Shown piece after piece: positions 1-7,018 of a stretch of 64,000 bases of DNA. The translations under genes were made by a program, and so were the position numbers. Source of the DNA: Oscillospiraceae bacterium (lineage in GTDB: Bacteria > Bacillota > Clostridia > Oscillospirales > Oscillospiraceae); contig JAHHSJ010000004.1 of assembly GCA_020025295.1 (NCBI GenBank), positions 1 to 64,000 of the forward strand. The letters run 5' to 3'. The notes under the pieces are model-generated. The model was not told the origin of the DNA. It saw nothing but the letters and a program-made list of their open reading frames with translations, and ran no database searches. Within the stretch, counting starts at the first letter, position 1. Every line of letters starts with the position of its first letter.

Positions 1-1
1 T

Positions 2-301
2 GTGACGGGCTGGCAGCATATCGGCAGTTATTGGTACTATTTTGCCGCCAACGGCTATATGCAGACGGGATGGCATCACATCGGCAGTTATTGGTATCAC
101 TTTGCCCCTGAAGGCAATATGCAGACGGGCTGGCAGCACATCGGCAGCTACTGGTACCATTTTGCCCCGGAGGGCAATATGCAGACCGATTGGCAGTGGA
201 TCGACGGCAAGTGCTACTACTTCTACGCCGAAGGCAACATGGCCGCCGATACATGGATCGGCGGCAGCTATGTGGACGGCTCCGGCGCTTGGGTGCAGTA
301 A
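2..301 (+). CDS. C-terminal end of a cell-wall-binding repeat surface protein (5' truncated by window)
   Basis: The reading frame is open from the window edge, so only the last 99 codons are visible. It holds four tandem 20-residue units, each beginning T-G/D-W and carrying a central aromatic cluster (GSYWY) and a closing G-x-M. This is the pattern of choline-binding/glucan-binding type cell wall repeats (CW_binding_1 family), which attach exported proteins to cell wall polymers. The repeats occupy about residues 2-81, and the chain ends in a short G/W-rich tail. The catalytic or adhesive domain must lie upstream, outside the window, so the protein's actual job is unknown. Confidence is high for the repeat class and nil for the enzyme type. 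Confidence 0.85.
   Translation: MTGWQHIGSYWYYFAANGYMQTGWHHIGSYWYHFAPEGNMQTGWQHIGSYWYHFAPEGNMQTDWQWIDGKCYYFYAEGNMAADTWIGGSYVDGSGAWVQ
5..244 (+). repeat. Four tandem 60-bp coding repeats (20-residue wall-binding units)
   Basis: Units start at 5, 65, 125 and 185 with an exact 60-bp period. The second and third are nearly identical in protein (one W/H-region change), and the fourth is the most diverged. The array continues left out of the window. Confidence 0.9.
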
Positions 302-326
302 GCACGGCATTTCATAAGAAACAACA

Positions 327-352
327 CCCCCATCGGCTACGGCAGATGGGGG
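327..352 (+). terminator. Possible weak terminator hairpin after the surface protein
   Basis: An 8-bp perfect GC-rich stem (CCCCCATC with GATGGGGG, 10-nt loop) lies 26 nt after the stop of the surface protein gene. It is not followed by a proper U tract, so its terminator role is doubtful. Confidence 0.35.
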
Positions 353-385
353 CGTTATCGCTTGTTCGCTTTAGCGCAAATCAAC

Positions 386-640
386 CACCAGCTGTGCTGG
401 TGAGAAGAAAAGACCTCCAAATTATAATGAAGTTGCGGTCGGCCAACTGCAAGGACAAAATAATAAGGAGGACTTTTTCGTGAAAGAAAAAGAGATAGGC
501 AACCTGAGCCATACGACATGGAGAGGCCAATCTCATGTGGTGTTTGCACCGAAATGTCGAAGTATGGTAATCTATCATGAGATCAAGTCAGATGCAGGTA
601 GAAAACTGAGACAGCTTTGCTATCATGGGAAATCAAGCGA
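386..640 (+). pseudogene. Decayed IS200/IS605-type element: end hairpin plus truncated tnpA
   Basis: From a GTG at 480, after a clear AAGGAGG, the frame encodes an N-terminus typical of IS200-family Y1 transposases: L-S-H-T-T-W, then H-V-V-F-A-P-K, then an I-x-Y...I-K-x-D stretch and L-R-x-L-C. The similarity stops at about codon 47 (near 620). The rest of the 64-codon frame is unrelated, so the HuH motif and catalytic Tyr are gone. Upstream at 386-402 is a 7-bp stem with a 3-nt loop (CACCAGC-TGT-GCTGGTG), the kind of imperfect-palindrome end that these single-strand transposases recognise. I read this as a left-end remnant of a once-mobile element. The homology is recognised from family memory, not from a search. 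Confidence 0.7.
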
Positions 641-688
641 AAAACGAAACTCAAGCGAGAAAACGGCGTTTTAGGAGGAGAAAAGCAG

Positions 689-1189
689 ATGAAGGTGCAT
701 ATCATCGGATGCAGCGGAGCGGGAAAGACCTATTTCGCCCAACGGCTGGCCCAGCGGCAGAGGATTCCCCATTTCGATTTGGACGACATCCAGTGGGACC
801 GGGAAAAGGGCTGTGGGGCAAAGCTCCCAGTGGAGCGGAGAGATTCGCTGCTGGCGGAAATGCTGGCCCAGCCGGATTGGGTCATCGAGGGCATTTACTA
901 CCGCTGGGTGGGTCCGAGTTTTCGGGATGCGGATGTCATCTATGTGCTGGATTTGCCCTTGCCGCTCTGCCGATGGCGGATTGTCCGCCGCTTTTTCCGG
1001 AGGCGGAGGGGGTTGGAGCCGGGGTACAGGGAAACTGTCGGCTCAGTTTGGCGGCTTCTGGTGTGGACCGGAGGCTTTCACCGCCAGTACCTCCCGGAAA
1101 TCCAACAGCTGCTGGAGCCTTACCGGGAAAAGACGGTTTGGATTCACTCCCGGCAGGAGCTGAACCGGCGGTTAGCGGAGTTGACATAA
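689..1189 (+). CDS. P-loop nucleotide kinase-like protein (adenylate kinase/topology-modulation FlaR-like)
   Basis: The 166-residue cytosolic protein opens with a strand, then a Walker A loop G-C-S-G-A-G-K-T (residues 7-14), followed by an early D-L-D-D-I motif and W-V-I-E-G-I-Y-Y near the middle. This is the layout of small shikimate/adenylate-kinase-like P-loop proteins often labelled 'DNA topology modulation protein FlaR'. The true substrate is unknown. ATG 689 is chosen because AGGAGGAG sits 8 nt upstream; the frame extends further upstream but without a ribosome site. It follows the IS200 remnant and converges on the glycosyltransferase gene at a shared terminator. Confidence 0.75.
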   Translation: MKVHIIGCSGAGKTYFAQRLAQRQRIPHFDLDDIQWDREKGCGAKLPVERRDSLLAEMLAQPDWVIEGIYYRWVGPSFRDADVIYVLDLPLPLCRWRIVRRFFRRRRGLEPGYRETVGSVWRLLVWTGGFHRQYLPEIQQLLEPYREKTVWIHSRQELNRRLAELT

Positions 1190-1197
1190 GAAAAGAA

Positions 1198-1230
1198 CGG
1201 AGGTCTGTACCGAGTACAGACCTCCGTTTT
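1198..1230. terminator. Bidirectional intrinsic terminator between convergent genes
   Basis: A perfect 13-bp stem (1198-1210 with 1214-1226) with a 3-nt loop is followed by TTTT on the plus strand. It sits between the stops of the kinase-like gene (+) and the glycosyltransferase (-). The A-rich left flank gives a weaker U tract for the minus strand. Confidence 0.85.
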
Positions 1231-1238
1231 GTGTTTGC

Positions 1239-3686
1239 TTAAATATCCGTCCGGACGGAGAAGTCCTCGCTGTCCAGAGAGAGGTTGGGGTTGTAATAGG
1301 GGTCGCCTGCGTCCAGTTCCTTTTTCCAACGCTTGGTGAACCGCTGAATCTCGCCGGCGAAGCGTTTCTGCTTCTCCGGGTTGTCCTCCAGACCACGGCT
1401 TTTGGACTCGTAGTGATACAGCTCAGCGAAGGGGGTAAAGACGATCAGATAACCGGCCTTGCGGATGCGCATACACAGGTCGATGTCGTTGAAGGCGACC
1501 TTAAAGGTCTCGTCCAGACCGTGGATCTCATCCCACACATCTCGCCGCACCATGATGCAGGCGGCAGTGACGGCGCTGAGGTCCTGCGCATAGGACATAC
1601 GGCTCATGTAGCCGGGGTGATTGCGGGGGAAGTTGCGGTGGAGGTGCGCAGCCAGACCCAGCAGACCGATGCCCACACCGGCGTGCTGCACGGTGTCATC
1701 GGGGTAGTAGAGCATGGCGCCGGCGGCGCCCACATCGCTGCGCTGGACGAACATGACCATTTCCTCCAGCCAGTTGGGGGTAATCACCTCGGTGTCGTTG
1801 TTCAGCAGCAGGATGTACTCGCCGCTGCACTGTTCGGCACCGTAGTTGTTGATGGCGGAGTAGTTGAACTCCTTGGTGGGGCTGGTCCAAGTGACCACAC
1901 GGATGAGGGGATTCTGCTCCAGCTCCTTGTAGTACTCGAAGGTCTCCGGCTCGGTGGAGTTGTTTTCCACAATCACGATCTCGTAGTTGGGGTAGGTGGT
2001 CTTTTGCAGGATGGAGTCCACGCAGGTTTTCAGGTCGTGGCGGTGATCCTTGGTGCAAATGACGATGCTCACCAGCTTGGGCTCAGGGATGGCATACTTC
2101 ACATGGTACATGGAAGGCACAGAGGCGTCCAGCACCTCACCCTCCAGACCGATACGCTTCAGGTGATCGCCAATGGCCTTGTGGGCGGCGTCAATGACAT
2201 AGGGCTTTGCGCTGATGTCAGAAGCCACGCTGGCGGTGTGGCAGCGCCAGTAGTAAAGCAGCTTGGGGATGTGGACAATGTGCTTTGCCTGCTCGGTGAG
2301 CCGCAGCACCATGTCGTAATCCTGACTGCCGTCGCACTCGGAACGGAATTTGCCCACCTTCTCCTGCAGCGCACGGCTGAACACGGTGAAGTGGCAGATG
2401 TAGTTGTTGGAGCGGAGGGTGTCCGGGGCAAAGTCCGGCTTGAAGTTGGGGCAGTAGGCATCCTTGGGGGTGTTCTGGAAGGTGGTTTCGTCGGTGTAGA
2501 TGAAATCGGCGTCCTTCTCGCAGATGGCCACCATGTTCTCATAGAGAGCGCTGGGATGGAGCAGGTCGTCGTGGTCAAAGAGGCCGATGTAGTCGCCGGT
2601 GGCCATGTCCAGACAGGCGTTGGTGTTGCCGGAGATGCCCATGTTCTCTTCCAGCTTCGTGTAGCGGATACGGGAATCCTCTTCCGCCAGTTTACGCACC
2701 AGCTCGCCCACCTCCGGGTGCTGATCGTCGCTGCCGTCGGCCAGACACAGCTCCCAGTTGGTGTAGGTCTGATGCTGGACGGAGGCGATCATTTCCCGCA
2801 GGAACTGCTCCGGGGTGTTGTACAGGGGCACCAGAATGCTGAACTTGATGTCCTTGGGGAAGGTGGCCTTCTGCTGGGAGGTGTAATCCTCAAAGGTGCA
2901 GCCGAACAGGGGAGGGGGAACCAGTGTGCCACGCTCTTCGATCCACTGTTTTTCCCAGCGGGCGCAGGCCTTCAGGCGGCGGACCCGGCGGCGGTAATGC
3001 CTCACACGCTTCCAAGTGGCACGGGGACCACGGGCGATGAGGGTGCGCAGCGCCTTGCAGATCAGCAGCAGATGGGGGAACTTATGCACCACCCGGCGCA
3101 GACCGCCGGTGATCAGACGCATGGGCTTGGTGAGCCGCCAGGACATGGAGGCCATCAGAGCCAAATTGTTGGCGTGGTACTCGTTGCGCTGCTGGATGGC
3201 GTAGCCGTATTCTCTGCGGTAGATTTCCAGCTCACGGGCAGCACCGGCCTTCTCCTTCCGAACCTGCTTCAGGTCGGCCTCCAGCACGCTGATTCGTTCC
3301 TCCAATTCCTGCACATCCGGAGCGGAGGAATTGGAAGACAGCGTGGGACGGGCGCAGAGGATGGGCAGCTCCGGAGAGCAGAGCCCGCCTTCCGTGTGTT
3401 CAAGCACAGCAGTCAGACGATACTCCAGCTGATTCGGCGTCCAAAGGGTGTCGGAATCCAGAAAAGCGATCCACTCGCCCTGTGCCTCAGCCAGCATTTC
3501 CCGGACGGAATCGGCAGGCACGGGATGGATACGGGAATCATCCAGATCCTCGGGAGCGGCGGAAGCCGGAAGGAGCAACTCCCAGTTGATATAGGTTTGA
3601 GCCAGCACGCCACGGATGCAGGGTTCAAGGGCGGCCTTTTCCTGCACCACATTCAGCAGAATGCTGACCAAAGGCTGTTTACGCAT
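1239..3686 (-). CDS. Multi-domain family 2 glycosyltransferase
   Basis: The 815-residue protein appears to hold three GT-A-like segments. Residues 1-95 resemble a GT2 N-terminus (V-S-I-L-L near the start, then F-L-D-S-D) but lack the downstream half, so this copy looks degenerate. Residues about 120-170 are a predicted coiled coil rich in E/K/L, followed by a very basic stretch (about 225-250). Two full GT2 domains follow. One starts near 280 (F-S-I-L-V-P-L-Y-N, acceptor region D-H-D-D-L-L). The second starts near 535 (V-S-I-V-I-C-T-K, L-L-N-N-D-T-E). No signal peptide is seen. Such tandem GT2 proteins build rhamnose- or hexose-containing wall polysaccharides. ATG 3686 follows CAGGAGG. The gene is not embedded in a polysaccharide cluster here, so its acceptor is unknown. 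Confidence 0.85.
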   Translation of the reverse strand: MRKQPLVSILLNVVQEKAALEPCIRGVLAQTYINWELLLPASAAPEDLDDSRIHPVPADSVREMLAEAQGEWIAFLDSDTLWTPNQLEYRLTAVLEHTEGGLCSPELPILCARPTLSSNSSAPDVQELEERISVLEADLKQVRKEKAGAARELEIYRREYGYAIQQRNEYHANNLALMASMSWRLTKPMRLITGGLRRVVHKFPHLLLICKALRTLIARGPRATWKRVRHYRRRVRRLKACARWEKQWIEERGTLVPPPLFGCTFEDYTSQQKATFPKDIKFSILVPLYNTPEQFLREMIASVQHQTYTNWELCLADGSDDQHPEVGELVRKLAEEDSRIRYTKLEENMGISGNTNACLDMATGDYIGLFDHDDLLHPSALYENMVAICEKDADFIYTDETTFQNTPKDAYCPNFKPDFAPDTLRSNNYICHFTVFSRALQEKVGKFRSECDGSQDYDMVLRLTEQAKHIVHIPKLLYYWRCHTASVASDISAKPYVIDAAHKAIGDHLKRIGLEGEVLDASVPSMYHVKYAIPEPKLVSIVICTKDHRHDLKTCVDSILQKTTYPNYEIVIVENNSTEPETFEYYKELEQNPLIRVVTWTSPTKEFNYSAINNYGAEQCSGEYILLLNNDTEVITPNWLEEMVMFVQRSDVGAAGAMLYYPDDTVQHAGVGIGLLGLAAHLHRNFPRNHPGYMSRMSYAQDLSAVTAACIMVRRDVWDEIHGLDETFKVAFNDIDLCMRIRKAGYLIVFTPFAELYHYESKSRGLEDNPEKQKRFAGEIQRFTKRWKKELDAGDPYYNPNLSLDSEDFSVRTDI

Positions 3687-3739
3687 ACAGCGAACCTCCT
3701 GTTGGTAATAGGCAATAATTCTTCGATTGGCAAAGGTAT

Positions 3740-3768
3740 AGTATACATGAGAAAAGAAAGCGTGTCTA
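3740..3768 (-). promoter_or_regulatory. Sigma-A promoter for the glycosyltransferase
   Basis: On the minus strand TAGACA (3768-3763) and TATACT (3745-3740) are separated by exactly 17 bp, about 54 bp upstream of ATG 3686. Confidence 0.7.
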
Positions 3769-3855
3769 GTGTACCAAGCGAGTTTCCTGCGGAAAACAGG
3801 AGCTTTTTTTGAAAAAAGGCGAAAAAGAGAGCGAAAAAGGGCGTTAGGACAAAAA

Positions 3856-4848
3856 TCAGTGCTGCTCCTCCAAACTTAGTCCGTTCTGCTGGAGCCGTTG
3901 GGCGGCGTCAAGCCGCTGGGCGTACTGCTGCCGCACATCCTCGGGAGCCACCAGCTCCACCTCGGCAAGGGCGAAGAGCCAGCCGAAAAACTGGTCACTG
4001 ACCGCCACTTCGGCGGAGATGGTGAAGTGGTCAGGGCCGTCGGGGATGAGCATACTGTCCATGCCGAAGCGGTCCAGCATGGTGTGGGAGAAGTGGTTGG
4101 GGCAGCGCAGCCGCACGGTGCGGAGCGCGCCGGAGAACATTCCGAAGTGGGTCTGAGCGTGCTGGGTGAGGTCCACCTTGGCACAGCCCTCCTCCCGGGG
4201 CTGCTCCAGCACCTTGGGAGAGGACATCCGATCCACCCGGTAGTGGCGCAGCTGCCCTGCTTCCAGAGCCACCAGATAGTAGAATTCGTCGCTGCGCAGC
4301 AGCCCTGCCGGGGACACGGTGTAGACCTTGCCGTCGTGACGGAACACCGGCTCCCTGTTCCGATTGTAGTCGAAATAGCGGAAGGACAGCTGGCGGTTGT
4401 GGGAAATGGCGTCATGAATGGCGTCAATGGAGTACAGCACCGCTTCATTCATGGTTTTAGGCCGTCCGGTGACATAGACCTGCCGCTGCAAAGCGCCGGC
4501 CTCGTGCCGGGAGCAGAGGGTTTCCAGCTTGGAGATGAGAGAGCGGCTTTTGGCGGCGGAGATGAACTTGGAGGACTGGACAGCGTCCACCAGCAGCTTC
4601 AGTTCCGCCAGCTCAAACTCCCGGCTGGCCAGATAGTAGCCCCGGCCCCGTTCGGAGAGAATGTCCCAGCCCCGGTTTTGCAGGGTGCTGATGTCATCGT
4701 AAATGCTTTTGCGCTCGGCGGCGATGCCGTTCTGTTCCAGCATCTGAATCAGCTCCGGGACGGTCACCGGGTGCTGCTCGTCAGTTTCTCGCTGGAAGTA
4801 GTCCAGCAGGAGCAGGAGCTTTTCCTTCTGCTGTCCATGCTTTGCCAT
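3856..4848 (-). CDS. WYL-domain helix-turn-helix transcriptional regulator
   Basis: The 330-residue cytosolic protein begins with a DeoR-like winged HTH (residues about 8-75: L-L-L-L-L-D-Y-F, then E-R-K-S-I-Y-D-D-I-S-T-L). A WYL sensor domain follows at about 140-225 (F-R-Y-F-D-Y-N, then F-Y-Y-L-V-A-L, H-Y-R-V-D-R), and then a WCX-like C-terminal domain. Known WYL proteins bind nucleic acid or nucleotide ligands and control DNA damage, phage defence or metabolic genes. This one is a stand-alone gene beside comM with its own promoter. Its target is not evident, and no defence genes are nearby. Confidence 0.85.
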   Translation of the reverse strand: MAKHGQQKEKLLLLLDYFQRETDEQHPVTVPELIQMLEQNGIAAERKSIYDDISTLQNRGWDILSERGRGYYLASREFELAELKLLVDAVQSSKFISAAKSRSLISKLETLCSRHEAGALQRQVYVTGRPKTMNEAVLYSIDAIHDAISHNRQLSFRYFDYNRNREPVFRHDGKVYTVSPAGLLRSDEFYYLVALEAGQLRHYRVDRMSSPKVLEQPREEGCAKVDLTQHAQTHFGMFSGALRTVRLRCPNHFSHTMLDRFGMDSMLIPDGPDHFTISAEVAVSDQFFGWLFALAEVELVAPEDVRQQYAQRLDAAQRLQQNGLSLEEQH

Positions 4849-4907
4849 AAAATCACCTCAGCTCAGGTTGTGGGGAGACAAAATGCACCCCAACGGTTCT
4901 TTCGTCC

Positions 4908-4936
4908 AGTATACCAACCTTGCCCTGAAATCACAA
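4908..4936 (-). promoter_or_regulatory. Sigma-A promoter for the WYL regulator
   Basis: Minus strand TTGTGA (4936-4931), a 17-bp spacer and TATACT (4913-4908), 60 bp upstream of ATG 4848. Apart from this promoter and the comM terminator I see nothing else in the 306-bp gap 4849-5154. Confidence 0.7.
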
Positions 4937-5104
4937 GGAAAAGCGGACTTTTTAGGGTGGATTCCGGGGAAAAGCCCTGCTCGGTGTCCTTCTGAGCGAC
5001 AGCGAAGCGTCTTTCTCCGCCGTCTGCTGCTTTGCCGGGAAAGAGGCTTCGGTCGCTGCGATCCCTCCACAGGACAGGGGGTAATTTTGTGGAAAACTTT
5101 TCTC

Positions 5105-5143
5105 AAAAAAACGAAACCGCCGCTCCTGATTGGAAGCGGCGGT
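5105..5143 (-). terminator. Intrinsic terminator of the comM-like gene
   Basis: A 9-bp perfect stem (5116-5124 with 5135-5143) lies just after the stop on the minus strand, followed by TTTCG and a run of seven T. Confidence 0.85.
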
Positions 5144-5154
5144 GTTGTATGCAC

Positions 5155-6666
5155 TTATCTCTGCTGCAAGGCATCCGTGGTGCGGAACTGAATGGCCTCC
5201 GCCAGATGCTGGGGCAGGATGGAATCGCTGTTATCCAAGTCCGCCACGGTACGGGCGACCCGAAGGATGCGGTCATAGCTGCGTGCGGAGAGGGCCAGAG
5301 TGTCGTAAGCGGTTTTCATCAGCGCTTCTCCGGCTGCATCCAGCGCACAGAACTGCCGCAGCTGCCGGGAATCCAGATGGGCGTTGCAGTCCACACCCCG
5401 GGCAAGCTGCCGCTCTCTGGCTCGGCGCACCCGTGCCCGAATCTCGGCAGAGGACTCCGCCGGGGCGGTGCGTTTCAGCTCGTCGAAGTCCAGCGCCGGG
5501 ACTTCCACCTGCAAGTCGATGCGGTCCAGCAGCGGCCCGGACAGCCGCCCCAGATACCGGGAAATGGACTGGGGAGAACAGGTACAGCGTCCGGAGGGGT
5601 GTCCGAACCAGCCGCACTTGCAGGGGTTCATGGCGCAGACCAGCTGGAACCGGGCGGGATAGCGCATGGTTCCGGCGACACGGGAAATTTGCACGACTCC
5701 GTCCTCCAAGGGCTGACGCAGCACCTCGAGGGTGTCCCGGCGGAACTCCGGCAGCTCGTCGAGAAACAGCACTCCGTTGTGGGAGAGGGAAATCTCGCCG
5801 GGTCGGGGATTGGAGCCGCCTCCGGTGAGGGCGGCGGCGGAAACGGTGTGGTGAGGGGAGCGGAAGGGACGGTGGGTGACCAGCGGATGCTCCGCGTCGG
5901 TCAGCCCCTGCACGCTCCAGATTTTTGTGGTTTCTAACGCTTCGGCTCGGGTCATCTCCGGCAGAATGGAGGGCAGCCGCTTGGCCAGCATACTCTTGCC
6001 GGAGCCGGGAGGGCCTACCATCAGAATGTGATGACCGCCTGCGGCGGCAATTTCCAGCGCCCGTTTGGCCAGCTCCTGCCCCTTCACATCGGCAAAATCC
6101 GGCAGAGCGTCCGGTTCCTCTTCGATGGAGGGGGAGCCTACAAAGGGGCGGATGGTTTCTTCTCCCGTGAGGTGCTTCACCAGCTGCTTCACATGACGGA
6201 CGGGGTAAATGGTGACGCCCTGCGCAAAGGCGGCTTCCCCGGCATTTTCCTCCGGGACAAAGAGGGCGTGAACCCCCTGTTCTGCCGCTTCCAGCGCCAT
6301 GGGCAGCGTACCCCGAATCCGGCGCACCGAGCCGTCCAGCGCCAGCTCGCCCAGAAAGGCGCAGCCGGAGAGGTCTGCCTGAAGCGCACCCGAGGCCAGC
6401 AGTACCCCCAGCAGAATGGGCAGGTCGTACACCGTGCCCTCCTTCCGACGGTCGGCAGGAGAGAGGTTGACGGTGATTCGGGAGAGGGGGAACTGGAACC
6501 CGGAGTTGCGTACGGCGGCACGCACCCGTTCCTTGGCCTCTTTGACGGCGGCATCCGGCAGACCCACCAGATCAAAGGCCGGCAGACCGCCGCTGAGGTC
6601 ACATTCCACCTCCACGGGATAGCCTTCGATGCCGTGCAGACCCAGCGAGTGAATACAGACCACCAT
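5155..6666 (-). CDS. comM: YifB/ComM-family Mg-chelatase-like AAA+ ATPase
   Basis: The 503-residue protein has an N-terminal ChlI-like/Lon-S5-like domain (about 20-140: P-A-F-D-L-V-G-L-P, V-N-L-S-P-A-D). An AAA+ core follows from about 185 (Walker A G-P-P-G-S-G-K-S, Walker B L-F-L-D-E-L-P-E-F), with a C-terminal Mg_chelatase_C domain (about 390-490). A cysteine pair region C-N-P-C-K-C-G-W also matches the family. In naturally competent bacteria ComM is a hexameric helicase that aids branch migration of incoming DNA. Its role in Clostridia is less clear. The start at 6666 has AAAGGAGG about 10 nt upstream. The gene is monocistronic, with a terminator directly downstream. Confidence 0.92.
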   Translation of the reverse strand: MVVCIHSLGLHGIEGYPVEVECDLSGGLPAFDLVGLPDAAVKEAKERVRAAVRNSGFQFPLSRITVNLSPADRRKEGTVYDLPILLGVLLASGALQADLSGCAFLGELALDGSVRRIRGTLPMALEAAEQGVHALFVPEENAGEAAFAQGVTIYPVRHVKQLVKHLTGEETIRPFVGSPSIEEEPDALPDFADVKGQELAKRALEIAAAGGHHILMVGPPGSGKSMLAKRLPSILPEMTRAEALETTKIWSVQGLTDAEHPLVTHRPFRSPHHTVSAAALTGGGSNPRPGEISLSHNGVLFLDELPEFRRDTLEVLRQPLEDGVVQISRVAGTMRYPARFQLVCAMNPCKCGWFGHPSGRCTCSPQSISRYLGRLSGPLLDRIDLQVEVPALDFDELKRTAPAESSAEIRARVRRARERQLARGVDCNAHLDSRQLRQFCALDAAGEALMKTAYDTLALSARSYDRILRVARTVADLDNSDSILPQHLAEAIQFRTTDALQQR

Positions 6667-6926
6667 GGCCGCCGCCTCCTTTTTCGGTAATGAACTATAA
6701 TAAAATTAGACACAGATTTCTGCACTATTTCAATCGCTTCCCGGGACAGAAACGGGAAAAGTGAACGGATGTGTGGGAAAGAGGGGGAAACGGGTCCGTT
6801 TTCGATTGGAAGGAATGAAAAATATTATAAAACACGAAAAATTCAGGATGAAAATGTTTCACAGGAAATAAAATAGAAAAATACTTTTTCTAATGTCTAA
6901 ATATAATGATGAACGGGGCAAAAAGG

Positions 6927-6955
6927 TTTACAAAACTATGCGTTCTATGTATAAT
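6927..6955 (+). promoter_or_regulatory. Sigma-A promoter for PFOR
   Basis: TTTACA (6927-6932), a 17-bp spacer and TATAAT (6950-6955). The expected start near 6962 gives a leader of about 57 nt to ATG 7019. The rest of the divergent gap 6667-6926 is A/T-rich with no gene seen. Confidence 0.8.
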
Positions 6956-7018
6956 GAGGCTGTATCATTCGGTAACGCCTCACATAAGGGACTTAATAAA
7001 GGAGGAAATAGTATTACC

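Noticed and set aside
3783..3815. Terminator-like hairpin with T7 on the plus strand
   Set aside because: No plus-strand gene ends upstream; on the minus strand there is no U tract. Probably chance, or part of the leader of the glycosyltransferase region.
6893..7018. Longer in-frame start for PFOR at 6893
   Set aside because: A strong promoter (6927-6955) and the AAAGGAGG site lie inside this extension, and the extra 42 residues do not fit the conserved PFOR N-terminus.
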